DNA of 64,000 nucleotides from Longimicrobium sp. (GTDB lineage Bacteria > Gemmatimonadota > Gemmatimonadetes > Longimicrobiales > Longimicrobiaceae). The translations under genes were made by a program, and so were the position numbers. The notes below the pieces were generated by a model that saw only the letters and a program-made list of their open reading frames with translations, ran no database searches and was not told the origin of the DNA. Below are positions 54,838 through 63,734 of this stretch, in pieces; positions within the stretch are counted from its first letter, which is position 1, and each line of letters begins with the position of its first letter. The DNA lies in NCBI GenBank assembly GCA_036389795.1, contig DASVWD010000141.1:1-64000 (forward strand), written 5' to 3'.

Positions 54838-56796
54838 ATGCGGGTGTTCGCTCTGTGCGTTTTGTGGACAGAGGAGACGACCCGCGCCCCATCCATCGTG
54901 AGCCTTCGCACGTTCCTGTTCGGCAGACGCCTGCGCTCGGACGAGCAAGAGGAGCAGAAGATCGGCCCGCTGCGCGGGGTGCCCGTGCTGGGGCTCGACG
55001 CGCTCGCCTCGGCCTCGTACGGCCCCGAGGCCGCCCTCACCGTGCTCCTGGCGCTCGGCGCGCTCGCCCCGCGCTACATCGGGCCGCTCAGCGCCGTCGT
55101 CATCGGCCTGCTCGTCATCGTCTACCTCTCGTACCGGCAGACGATCGCGGCGTACCCGGACGGCGGCGGCTCGTACGCCGTGGCGTCGCGGAACCTGGGC
55201 GCCAGGCCGGGGCTCCTGGCGGCCAGCGCGCTCGCCGTCGACTACGTGCTGAACGTGGCGGTGGCGATCTCCGCCGGGGTGGGCGCCATCATCTCGGCGT
55301 TCCCGCCGCTGCAGCCGTACACGCTCCCCCTCTGCCTGGGCCTGCTCACGCTCATCACCATCGTCAACCTGCGCGGGGTGCGCGAGGCCGGGCTCCTGTT
55401 CATGCTCCCCACCTACCTCTTCGTCGCCACGCTGGGCGTCACCATCGCCGTGGGGGTGGCGAAGACGCTGGCGGCGGGCGGCCGCCCCGAGCCGGTGACG
55501 CCGCCCCCGCCGCTGGCCCCCGCCGCCGCGGCCGCCGGCCTCTGGCTCCTCCTGCACGCCTTCGCCAGCGGGTGCACGGCGATGACGGGGGTGGAGGCGG
55601 TGAGCAACGGGGTGCCGATCTTCCGCGAGCCGCGCGCGGTGAACGCCCGGCGCACGCTGACGGCGATCATCGCCATCCTGGCCCTGCTCCTGGCGGGGAT
55701 CGCCTTCCTGTCGAACGCCTACGGGATCGGGGCCACGCGCCCGGGGACGGCGGGGTACCAGAGCGTGCTCTCGCAGGTGGTGGGGGCGGTGATGGGGCGC
55801 GGCGCCTTCTACTACGTGACCCTGGCCTCGGTGGTGGGGGTGCTGGCGCTCTCGGCCAACACCAGCTTCGCGGGGTTCCCGCGGCTCTGCCGGGTGCTGG
55901 CGCTCGACGAGTACCTCCCGGCCGAGTTCGCCCACCTGGGGCGCCGCCTGGTGTACTCGCAGGGGATCGTGATCCTGGCCGTGCTGGCCGGCGCGCTCCT
56001 GGTGGCCTTCGGCGGAGTGACCGACCGCCTGATCCCCCTCTTCGCGGTGGGCGCCTTCCTGGCGTTCACGCTCTCGCAGGCGGGGATGGTGGCGCACTGG
56101 CGGCGCGAGGGCGGGCCCCACGCCCGGCGCTCGTCGTTCGTGAACGCCGTCGGCGCAGCGGCCACGGCGGCCACGCTGGTGGTGGTGGTGGTGGCCAAGT
56201 TCACCGAAGGGGCGTGGCTGGCCGTGCTGGTGGTGCCGGCGTGCCTGTACCTGTTCCTGCGCATCCGGCGCCACCACGAGGCCGTCGACCGCGAGGTGGA
56301 GGTGGACGGGCCGCTGCAGCTGGACGAGCCGCCGCCGCCGGTGATCGTGGTCCCGCTCAAGCGGCTCGACCGGGTGGGGCGCAAGGCGCTCCGGCTGGCG
56401 GCGTCGATGTCGCCCGACGTGCACGTGGTGCACGTGCTCACGCAGGAGCCCAACATGGACCCGCTGCGGGCGCAGTGGAGGGACTACGTCGAGCGCCCGT
56501 TCCGCGAGGCGGGGTTCTCGCCGCCGAAGCTGGTGGAGATGCCGTCGGCGTACCGGGAGTTCTTCGACCCCCTGCTGCGCTACGTGCGCACGCTGGCGCG
56601 CGAGAACCCGGGCCGCTACGTGGGGGTCTTCGTCCCCGAGCTGGTGGAGCGCCGCTGGTACCACTTCCTCCTGCGCAGCCACCGGGCCACCCTGCTCAAG
56701 GGGATGCTCCTGTTCCGGGGCGGGCCGCGGGTGGTGGTGATCAACACCCCCTGGTACCTGCGCGAGCCGGAGCCGAACGGCGATTCCCCCTCCTGA
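54838..56796 (+). CDS. APC-superfamily permease with C-terminal cytoplasmic domain
   Basis: The 652-residue product has about twelve membrane helices. The N-terminal GLDALASASYGPEAALTVLL and YPDGGGSYAVASRNLGARPG are typical of APC amino-acid/cation transporters of the YdaO / potassium-uptake-like branch. The last 150 residues form a soluble domain (PPPPVIVVPLKRLDRVGRKA, MSPDVHVVHVLTQEPN) with a universal-stress-protein-like start. The substrate could be an amino acid or K+. ATG 54838 is the given start; a conserved core from about residue 23 leaves the exact start uncertain. Confidence 0.85.
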   Translation: MRVFALCVLWTEETTRAPSIVSLRTFLFGRRLRSDEQEEQKIGPLRGVPVLGLDALASASYGPEAALTVLLALGALAPRYIGPLSAVVIGLLVIVYLSYRQTIAAYPDGGGSYAVASRNLGARPGLLAASALAVDYVLNVAVAISAGVGAIISAFPPLQPYTLPLCLGLLTLITIVNLRGVREAGLLFMLPTYLFVATLGVTIAVGVAKTLAAGGRPEPVTPPPPLAPAAAAAGLWLLLHAFASGCTAMTGVEAVSNGVPIFREPRAVNARRTLTAIIAILALLLAGIAFLSNAYGIGATRPGTAGYQSVLSQVVGAVMGRGAFYYVTLASVVGVLALSANTSFAGFPRLCRVLALDEYLPAEFAHLGRRLVYSQGIVILAVLAGALLVAFGGVTDRLIPLFAVGAFLAFTLSQAGMVAHWRREGGPHARRSSFVNAVGAAATAATLVVVVVAKFTEGAWLAVLVVPACLYLFLRIRRHHEAVDREVEVDGPLQLDEPPPPVIVVPLKRLDRVGRKALRLAASMSPDVHVVHVLTQEPNMDPLRAQWRDYVERPFREAGFSPPKLVEMPSAYREFFDPLLRYVRTLARENPGRYVGVFVPELVERRWYHFLLRSHRATLLKGMLLFRGGPRVVVINTPWYLREPEPNGDSPS

Positions 56797-56988
56797 GCGC
56801 CGGACGCCACCGTTCCTGGTCGACGCTCGCCGCGGCCGGCATTCGGCTCGCATCTTGCACGCCGCGGCACGCCGAAACAGTTGGAGCGGGCCCGCGGTCC
56901 GGCGGGCCCGTCACGACTGCTTTCCAGGACCCGGTTTCCTCGGCACCCGACCGCGGGGGACGATCCTCCACGGCGGTTCGCTTTTCGG

Positions 56989-57237
56989 ATGAACCGTGAT
57001 CTGCCGACGCACGACTCCGGCCCGGCCGGGAGCGTGCGAGAGGTGTTCGGCTCCCGGCCGATGGAGGTGGTCGAGGCGCGCGCCAGCCTCGTCCTGCCGG
57101 GCCGTGACGCCACCGCCGCCGGAGACGTGGTCCGGCTGCACGACGTCGTGATCGTGCCGCGCGGGCCGCGGGGCGTCGCCGAGCGCCTGCGCGGCATCAT
57201 GCTCCCACGTCCGGAAGGTGGAAGCCCGGCCGGGTAG
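56989..57237 (+). CDS. Possible small protein, unknown
   Basis: An 82-residue frame from ATG 56989 (MNRDLPTHDSGPAGSVREVF) with a hydrophobic, evenly charged second half (ASLVLPGRDATAAGDVVRLH, VVIVPRGPRGVAERLRGIML). Codon choice in that half looks coding. There is no recognised family and no clear ribosome site. It lies upstream of the first histidine kinase. Confidence 0.4.
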   Translation: MNRDLPTHDSGPAGSVREVFGSRPMEVVEARASLVLPGRDATAAGDVVRLHDVVIVPRGPRGVAERLRGIMLPRPEGGSPAG

Positions 57238-57332
57238 AAAGCCGGAACTCTCCGGCGCGCGCGGTCTGCGCGGTCTTTGTGGGCCCCCCTCGCCTGCGGG
57301 CAGGGCGGGCCGTCCACGCATGCGGAGACGAC

Positions 57333-59729
57333 GTGAACCTCCCGCCCTCCATCCCGATTTCCAGCGTGGTGGCCGCGCCGCCCGGCGTGCTGCTCGAGAC
57401 GGTGCTGGCGGTGCTCCCCGCGGCGGTGAGCGTGCTGCGGGGGCCGGAGCACCACATCGAGTACGTGAACCCGCTCGCGCAGCGGCTCGCGGGCGACCGC
57501 TCCGTGCTGGGGCGCGCCACCCGGGAGGCGTACCCCGAGCTCCAGGGCCAGGGCCTCCTCGAGCGGCTCGACCACGTCTACGCCACCGGCGAGCCCTACC
57601 ACGCGAGCGACTCGCGGATCCTGTTCGACCGCGACGGCGACGGCGAGCCCGAGGAGGGGTTCTTCAGCCTCACCTACCAGCCCCTGCTCGCCGCGGACGG
57701 GAGCGTGTCCGGCATCGTCACCCTGGCCGTCGAGGTGACCGACCTGGTCCGGATGCGCGAGCAGCTCGAGGCCGCCCGCGTCGAGGCCGAGGCGCAGGCC
57801 GAGCAGATCTCCGGGATGGCCACGCAGCTCGAAGAGCAGGCGGCGGAGCTGGAGCAGCAGCTCGCCGAGGCGCAGGCCGGCGCCGAGGAGCTGGAGGAGG
57901 CGAACCAGGAGCTCGCAGCCGCCAACCTCGCCGCGGCGGCCGCCCGGGAGGAGGAGGCCGAGCTGGTGGAGATCCTCCACCGCATCGGGGCGTCGCTGAC
58001 CGCCGAGTTCGACCTGGAGCGCATCGTCCAGAGCGCCACCGACGCGGCCACGCGGCTGGTCGACGCGCAGTTCGGCGCGTTCTTCTACAACGTCCTGGAC
58101 GAATCCGGCGAGTCCTACACGCTCTACACGCTCTCGGGCGTGCCGCGCGAGGCGTTCGCCGGCTTCCCCATGCCGCGCAACACCGCGGTGTTCTCCCCCA
58201 CCTTCCACGGGGAGGGCGTGGTGCGCAGCGACGACATCACACGGGACCCGCGCTACGGGAAGAACGCCCCGTACCACGGCATGCCGCGGGGGCACCTGCC
58301 GGTGAAGAGCTACCTGGCCGTGCCGGTGGTGTCGCGCGGGGGCGAGGTGCTGGGAGGCCTCTTCTTCGGCCACTCCGACCCCGGCGTGTTCACCGAGCGC
58401 AGCGAGCGGATCGCCGTGGGGATCGCCGGGTGGGCGGCGGTGGCCATCGACAACGCGCGCCTGCACGAGGGAGAGCGGCGGGCGGGCGCGGCCGCCGCGC
58501 GCGCCGCCGACCTGGCGCGCCGCCTCCTGGTGATCACCGAGCTGCTGAACCGGGCCGTCACGCCCGAGGAGGTGGCCCGGGTGGTGGTGGACGAGGCGAC
58601 GGACGCGGTCGGCGCCGACGCGGGCTCGCTCGCCCTGCTGAGCTCCGACGGCGACCGGTTCCGCACGGCGGCCATGCGGGGGTACCCCGATTCGCTCTCC
58701 GCCCGCTTCGCCGAGTACCCGCTGCAGGGCGGCCGGCCGATGTCCGACGCGGTCCTGGCCGGCCAGCCGGTCACCCTGCGCTCGTACGCCGACTGGCAGG
58801 CGCGGTATCCGGAGATGGCGGAGGCGTTCCGCGAATCGGGGTACGAGGCCTTCGCGGCCATCCCCGTCCTGATCGAGGGAAAGGCGGCGGGCGCCCTCGG
58901 CTTCAGCTACCACGACGTGCGCGGCTTCGACGAGACCGACGCCACCTTCCTGCGCACGGTCGCCGGCCACTGCGCCACGGCGCTGGAGCGGGCCCGGCTG
59001 TACGAGGCCGAGCGGGGGCTGCGCGCCGAGGCCGAGGCGGCGAACCTGGCCAAGAGCCAGTTCCTGGCCAGCATGAGCCACGAGCTCCGCACGCCGCTCA
59101 ACGCCATCGGCGGGTACGCGGACCTGATGGAGATGGGGGTGCGCGGGCCGGTCACCGAGGAACAGCGCGGCGACCTGGAGCGCATCAAGCGGGCGCAGCA
59201 GCACCTGCTGGGGCTCATCAACGACGTGCTGAACTTCGCCAAGCTGGAGGCCGGCCGGGTGGAGTTCGACATCCGGAGGGTCGCCGTCGACGACGTGCTG
59301 ATCAACGTGGAGGCCCTCACCGCGCCCCAGCTCCAGGCGAAGGGGCTCGCCTACGCGCGGACCGAGCCGTGCGCGCTCACCTTCGCCCGCGCCGACCCGG
59401 AGAAGCTCGAGCAGATCCTGCTGAACCTGCTCGCGAACGCGATCAAGTTCACCGGGCCGGGCGGGAGCGTGGCCGTGGAGTGCGTGGACGAGGGCGAACG
59501 GGTGCGGATCGCCGTCACCGACACCGGCCCCGGCATCGCTCCCGAGCGGCAGTCCGACATCTTCGAGCCGTTCGTGCAGGTGGACGCCGACCTGGCGCGC
59601 GCCCGCCAGGGGACCGGGCTGGGGCTCGCCATCAGCCGCGAGCTGGCGCGCGCCATGGGCGGGGAGCTCGCCGTGGAGAGCCGCGTGGGCGAGGGGAGCA
59701 CGTTCATCCTCACCATCCCGGGCGCGTAA
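57333..59729 (+). CDS. PAS-GAF-GAF histidine kinase
   Basis: The 798-residue cytoplasmic product starts at GTG 57333, with GGAG 7 nt upstream. A PAS domain lies at about 20-140 (PEHHIEYVNPLAQRLAGD), then a long coiled coil (EEQAAELEQQLAEAQAGAEE). GAF 1 is at about 225-390 (FDLERIVQSATDAATRLVDA), and GAF 2 at about 410-560 (DAVGADAGSLALLSSDGDRF). The H-box is MSHELRTPLNAIGGYADLME, and the ATPase motifs are NLLANAIKFT, DTGPGIAP and GTGLGLAIS. The signal is unknown. A response regulator gene follows after 95 nt. Confidence 0.92.
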   Translation: MNLPPSIPISSVVAAPPGVLLETVLAVLPAAVSVLRGPEHHIEYVNPLAQRLAGDRSVLGRATREAYPELQGQGLLERLDHVYATGEPYHASDSRILFDRDGDGEPEEGFFSLTYQPLLAADGSVSGIVTLAVEVTDLVRMREQLEAARVEAEAQAEQISGMATQLEEQAAELEQQLAEAQAGAEELEEANQELAAANLAAAAAREEEAELVEILHRIGASLTAEFDLERIVQSATDAATRLVDAQFGAFFYNVLDESGESYTLYTLSGVPREAFAGFPMPRNTAVFSPTFHGEGVVRSDDITRDPRYGKNAPYHGMPRGHLPVKSYLAVPVVSRGGEVLGGLFFGHSDPGVFTERSERIAVGIAGWAAVAIDNARLHEGERRAGAAAARAADLARRLLVITELLNRAVTPEEVARVVVDEATDAVGADAGSLALLSSDGDRFRTAAMRGYPDSLSARFAEYPLQGGRPMSDAVLAGQPVTLRSYADWQARYPEMAEAFRESGYEAFAAIPVLIEGKAAGALGFSYHDVRGFDETDATFLRTVAGHCATALERARLYEAERGLRAEAEAANLAKSQFLASMSHELRTPLNAIGGYADLMEMGVRGPVTEEQRGDLERIKRAQQHLLGLINDVLNFAKLEAGRVEFDIRRVAVDDVLINVEALTAPQLQAKGLAYARTEPCALTFARADPEKLEQILLNLLANAIKFTGPGGSVAVECVDEGERVRIAVTDTGPGIAPERQSDIFEPFVQVDADLARARQGTGLGLAISRELARAMGGELAVESRVGEGSTFILTIPGA

Positions 59730-59824
59730 GCCCGCCCGGAGGCGGCCCGGGCGGCGGCGCCTCCGCCGGGGTGCACGACGGCCGTGCCCCCGGGGACCCG
59801 CGTCCCGGGCCGAGGGAGAAGTCC

Positions 59825-60229
59825 GTGGAGAAGACGATCCTCCTGGTGGAGGACAACGACGACAACCGCGCGATCTACCGCACGATCCTCACGTACGGCG
59901 GCTTCCGCGTGATCGAGGCGGTCGACGGGGAGGAGGGGATCGAGCGCGCCCGGCGCGACCAGCCGGCGCTGATCCTGATGGACATCTCGATCCCCAAGAT
60001 CGACGGCTGGACGGCCACGCGCGCGCTGAAGCTCGACGCGTCCACGACGCACATCCCCATCGTGGCGCTCACGGCCCACGCGTCGCCCGGCGACCGCGCG
60101 CGCGCCATGGAGGTGGGGTGCGCGAGCTACCTGGCGAAGCCGGTCGAGCCCCGCCGCGTTCTCGAAGAGGTCCGCCGGCTGCTGGAGCCGGGGCCGCCGC
60201 CGGAGCGCGGCCGCGGCGCCGGCGGTTGA
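59825..60229 (+). CDS. Single-domain response regulator
   Basis: The product has 134 residues from GTG 59825 (AGGGAGA upstream). The receiver fold is clear: ILLVEDNDDNRAIYRTIL with the acidic pair, LILMDISIPKIDGW with the phospho-Asp, VALTAHA with the Thr, and YLAKPVEP with the Lys. No output domain is present, so it is CheY/DivK-like and acts by protein contact or as a phosphorelay shuttle. It lies between two kinases that share near-identical H-box regions, so both may feed it. Confidence 0.93.
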   Translation: MEKTILLVEDNDDNRAIYRTILTYGGFRVIEAVDGEEGIERARRDQPALILMDISIPKIDGWTATRALKLDASTTHIPIVALTAHASPGDRARAMEVGCASYLAKPVEPRRVLEEVRRLLEPGPPPERGRGAGG

Positions 60230-60357
60230 CGACCGGCCCCCGCGGATGCAGCATCTCCTCCGTCTCCGGGCGCGCCGGGGCGTCGACCCGCTCCGGGCCG
60301 GCACGGCGTCCGGCAGGTTCGCGCAGGACCATCCCCCGCCCTTTTCACAGGTGACCG

Positions 60358-61983
60358 ATGTGCGCGTGGCAGGGTGACGATCCGTTCCGCATCCACTGGC
60401 CGGAGAGCGACGAGGCGGCGCGCGAGGCCGCCGGCTTCGCCGAGGGCGCGCAGCGCGCCGGCGGCGCGCCGGAAGGCGCCGGGCTCTACCAGCTGCTGGT
60501 GGAGAGCGTCCAGGACTACGCGATCTTCGCGCTCGACGCCGAGGGCAACATCCTGAGCTGGAACGCCGGGGCGAAGCGGCTGAAGGGGTACACCCGCGAG
60601 GAGATCGTGGGCCGGCACTTCTCGACCTTCTACCCGCCCGAGGACCTAGCCGCGGGGAAGCCCGCCTGGGAGCTGGAGGTGGCCGCGCGCGAGGGGCGCC
60701 TGGAAGACGAGGGGTGGCGCGTGCGCAAGGACGGCACGCTCTTCTGGGCCAACGTGGTGATCACCGCGCTGCACGACGCGTCGGGGGCCCTGGTCGGCTT
60801 CGCCAAGGTCACCCGCGACCTGACGGACCGCCGCCGGGCCGAGGAGCAGCTGCGCCAGAGCGAGGAGCGCTTCCGGCTGCTGGTGCACAGCGTGAAGGAC
60901 TACGCCATCTTCTCGCTGGACCCCGACGGCTACGTGACCAGCTGGAACGAGGGGGCGCAGCGCATCAAGCAGTACACGGAGCGGGAGATCGTGGGCCGCC
61001 ACTTCTCCCTGTTCTACCCTCCCGAAGACCGCGGCAAGCCGCCGCGGCTGCTGAAGGAGGCGGAGCGGGAGGGGCGGGTGGAGGACGAGGGGTGGCGCGT
61101 CCGCAAGGACGGCGAGCGCTTCTGGGCCGACGTGGTGATCACCGCGCTGCGCGACGCGCGCGGGGAGCTGGTGGGCTTCGCGAAGGTCACGCGCGACCTG
61201 ACGGACCGCCGCGCGGCCGAGGTGCGGGCGCTGGAGGCGGCGCGCCGCGCGGCCGAGGCCGAGGCCGCCAACCTGGCCAAGAGCCAGTTCCTGGCGGCGA
61301 TGAGCCACGAGCTGCGCACCCCGCTGAACGCCATCGGCGGCTACGTCGACCTGCTGGAGATGGGGATCGGCGGCCCGGTGACCGAGGTGCAGCAGGACTA
61401 CCTGGCCAAGATCCAGCGCAGCCAGCGGCACCTGCTCAGCATCATCAACGACCTGCTGAACTTCAGCCGGATCGAGGCGGGGCAGATCGTCTACGAGCGT
61501 GCGCGCGTCCCGCTGCGGCAGTGCGTCGAGGTGATCGTGTCGATGCTCGAGCAGCAGGCCGCCGAGAGGGGGATCGAGTTCGCGCTGCGCTCCTGTCCCG
61601 AGGGGCTCGCCGCCGTGGGCGACGGCGCGAAGATCGACCAGGTCGTGCTGAACCTCTGCTCCAACGCGCTCAAGTTCACCCCCGCCGGCGGGCGCGTCGA
61701 GGTCGTCTGCGAGGGGCGCGGCGACCGGGTGGCGGTGCTGGTGCGCGACACCGGGGTGGGGATCCCTCCCGACCAGACCGAGCGCATCTTCGAGCCGTTC
61801 GTGCAGCTCGGCCGCGACCTCACCAGCCCGCAGGAGGGGACCGGGCTGGGGCTCGCGATCAGCCGCGACCTCGCGCGCGGGATGGGGGGCGACCTGACGG
61901 TGAAGAGCGAGGTCGGGAAGGGCTCCACCTTCACCCTCACGCTCCCGGCGGCCGCGGGCGAGGAGGGAACCGGCTCCGCGTGA
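60358..61983 (+). CDS. Tandem-PAS histidine kinase
   Basis: The 541-residue product has two very similar PAS domains (about 45-160 and 168-285). Each reads ...DYAIF.LD..G...SWN.GA.R.K.YT...., then EIVGRHFS, FYPPED, EDEGWRVRKDG, and GFAKVTRDLTDRR. The H-box is MSHELRTPLNAIGGYVDLLE, followed by NLCSNALKFTPAGG, DTGVGIPP and GTGLGLAISRDLARGMGG. There are no membrane helices. The H-box region is almost the same as in the kinase at 57333-59729, which suggests duplication and a shared regulator (59825-60229). Confidence 0.93.
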   Translation: MCAWQGDDPFRIHWPESDEAAREAAGFAEGAQRAGGAPEGAGLYQLLVESVQDYAIFALDAEGNILSWNAGAKRLKGYTREEIVGRHFSTFYPPEDLAAGKPAWELEVAAREGRLEDEGWRVRKDGTLFWANVVITALHDASGALVGFAKVTRDLTDRRRAEEQLRQSEERFRLLVHSVKDYAIFSLDPDGYVTSWNEGAQRIKQYTEREIVGRHFSLFYPPEDRGKPPRLLKEAEREGRVEDEGWRVRKDGERFWADVVITALRDARGELVGFAKVTRDLTDRRAAEVRALEAARRAAEAEAANLAKSQFLAAMSHELRTPLNAIGGYVDLLEMGIGGPVTEVQQDYLAKIQRSQRHLLSIINDLLNFSRIEAGQIVYERARVPLRQCVEVIVSMLEQQAAERGIEFALRSCPEGLAAVGDGAKIDQVVLNLCSNALKFTPAGGRVEVVCEGRGDRVAVLVRDTGVGIPPDQTERIFEPFVQLGRDLTSPQEGTGLGLAISRDLARGMGGDLTVKSEVGKGSTFTLTLPAAAGEEGTGSA

Positions 61984-62123
61984 CCCGCCGCCGGACGCGC
62001 CGCGAAGTTTGTCTCGCCCGCCACCTCTTTGTCCCGCGACAGGAACCGGGCGGCCGGCGGCCGCGTCGAACGGGGAGCGCGCACTACGACGGTGCGCCGC
62101 CCACCCCGGCCGGAGACGACCCC

Positions 62124-62435
62124 ATGAGACGCATCGCCATCGTCATCGCCCTGTTCGCCACCGCCGCGTGCGGCGCCGCGCCCACCGCCCCGGACCCGTC
62201 CGCCCGCTTCGACGGCATAGGCTCTCTGGGCGGCGGCGGCCGCACGGAGGACAGCGGCGGCGGCGCGCTGGGGAGCGGCACGGAGTCGGACGACGACGGA
62301 GGAGTTATCGGCAGCGGGACGGCTGCGGACGACGGCGGCGGCACGATCGGCAGCGGTACGGAGTCGGACGGCGGCGGGACGATCGGCAGCGGCACCACCG
62401 AGGACGGCAGGGGAGTGATCGGCAGCGGGACCTGA
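62124..62435 (+). CDS. Short lipoprotein with five GSGT repeats
   Basis: The 103-residue product has a signal ending in ALFATAAC. After a short linker the chain is a Gly/Asp-rich repeat of 12-13 residues, with (I/L)GSGT at residues 49, 62, 75, 87 and 99, separated by acidic DDGGG-like spacers. The last GSGT is the C-terminus. No family is recognised. The repeat could bind metal through the acidic spacers or act as a surface linker or peptide substrate; this is speculation. The gene stands alone. Confidence 0.75.
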   Translation: MRRIAIVIALFATAACGAAPTAPDPSARFDGIGSLGGGGRTEDSGGGALGSGTESDDDGGVIGSGTAADDGGGTIGSGTESDGGGTIGSGTTEDGRGVIGSGT

Positions 62436-62584
62436 CGGCGATCGATCCAACCCCGGAGCCCCGTCCGCACCGCGCGGGCGGGGCTCCGCGCGTCTGGAGA
62501 GCAATGCCAGATCCGATAAACAACGGGTGGATGGAGCGAGCGGGCATCCGTGTCGCTACCGCGCCCAACCCACCTGCCAGGGTG

Positions 62585-62656
62585 AGAAGATTCTTCGGCC
62601 CTGCGGTCATTCGTGCGGATGCCAGTGCCGGGTGACCGGGCCTCGGAATGACAGCG
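62585..62656. repeat. Dispersed repeat family I, half copy
   Basis: GAGAAGATTCTTCGGCCCTG, then GCCTCGGAATGACAGCG. This matches the right half of 33523-33726. Part of the 540-bp gap 62436-62977, in which no gene is seen. Confidence 0.6.
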
Positions 62657-62697
62657 CGTATCGATGATCGTCCAGATCTGGTTCGAGGTGTTCGTAG

Positions 62698-62757
62698 TTG
62701 AAGCCTCGCGGGGGTTGGCGAGGCTTTCCGTCGTTCCAGCCGCGGGTTCACCCGCAT
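62698..62757 (+). repeat. Dispersed repeat family G, copy 3
   Basis: GTTGAAGCCTCGCGGGGGTT, GCGAGGCTTTCCGTCGTTCC, then AGCCGCGGGTTCACCCGC. It matches 7476-7526 (inverted) and about 46517-46570. Confidence 0.6.
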
Positions 62758-62843
62758 TGGCTCACCCACACCTGCACACCCGACATCGCCGTCCCACGAA
62801 TCGCGAAGCCGCCTCCGCGCGCAGCGCACCCCCGGTCCGGCGC

Positions 62844-62910
62844 ACCCCGTATGTCGTACTCCGTACTTTCGTACTCACGCACTTCCGCACTCACGCACCC
62901 GCGCACTTCG
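62844..62910. repeat. CGTACT / CGCACTT short tandem array
   Basis: GTCGTACTCCGTACTTTCGT, then ACTCACGCACTTCCGCACTC and ACGCACCCGCGCACTTCG. The 7-8-nt period and the GCACT core (AGTGC on the other strand) link it to the arrays at 966, 19225 and 34979. Confidence 0.6.
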
Positions 62911-62977
62911 TCTGGCGTCCCACTCCGCCGGTCCTGATATTGCGGCTGGCCCCGGCCGACACCCGAACCGAACGCCC

Positions 62978-63730
62978 ATGCTGAACGCTTTCCGGAAGTT
63001 CCTGCGCCCGACGCTCCGGCAGCAGCTCGAGGACGGGGTGCGCGAGGCGCTCCGCCGCTACGCCGACCGGCGCACGGCGCCCGACCTCAGGGTCTACGTC
63101 TCCACCGACCTGGTGCCCCCCGGGATGAGCCAGGCCATGTTCGCCCGCGACGAGGCCGACCACCTGCGGCGCTTCACCGCGCAGTGGGCGCAGGACAACG
63201 GCATCGCCCGCGCGGGGCTGCGCGTGGAGGTGGTCCTGCTGGACACCAAGCGCGAGTTCGCCTTCGTGAAGCCGCTGGGGCTGGACGAGCCGCCGCCCCC
63301 CGCGCCCGCGGTGGGGCCCGTCCCCGGCGGCGAGCGCGCCCTGGTCCCCGAGCCGCAGCGCGCCGCCTTCGCCCAGCCGCAGCCCGGGTACGCACAGCCC
63401 GGGTACGGGCCCGGCGCCGCGCCCGGGCGCGGGGCGCTCCTGGAGGTGGTCTCCAGCGAGGTGTGGCGCGACCCCGTGCGCGTGGACGGCGAGGTCGTGG
63501 TCGGCCGCAAGCCCGAGCCGGGGGTGCTGGCGCTCGGCGACCGCTACATGTCGGGGCGGCACGCGCGCTTCCGCGCGGCCGGCGGGCGGCTCTACGTGAC
63601 CGACCTGGACTCGAAGAACCGCACCTTCCTCAACGAGCAGCCGATCCCTCCCCACCAGGAGGTGGCGGTGAGCCCCGGCGACACCGTGCGCATGGGGAAC
63701 ACCGTGCTGCGCTTCGCCCGCTTCGACTAG
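62978..63730 (+). CDS. FhaA-like protein: N-terminal DUF3662-type domain plus FHA domain
   Basis: The product has 250 residues. The N-terminal domain (about 1-105: TLRQQLEDGVREALRRYADR, LRVEVVLLDTKREFAF) resembles the DUF3662 part of FhaA. A Pro/Gly/Ala/Gln linker follows, then an FHA domain (about 165-250) with VVVGRKPEPG, MSGRHARFRA, LDSKNRTFLNEQPI and GDTVRMGNTVLRF. The FHA binds phospho-threonine. In actinobacteria such proteins work with Ser/Thr kinases in cell-wall growth. The next gene, 4 bp on, is a membrane protein. Confidence 0.88.
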   Translation: MLNAFRKFLRPTLRQQLEDGVREALRRYADRRTAPDLRVYVSTDLVPPGMSQAMFARDEADHLRRFTAQWAQDNGIARAGLRVEVVLLDTKREFAFVKPLGLDEPPPPAPAVGPVPGGERALVPEPQRAAFAQPQPGYAQPGYGPGAAPGRGALLEVVSSEVWRDPVRVDGEVVVGRKPEPGVLALGDRYMSGRHARFRAAGGRLYVTDLDSKNRTFLNEQPIPPHQEVAVSPGDTVRMGNTVLRFARFD

Positions 63731-63734
63731 CGCC

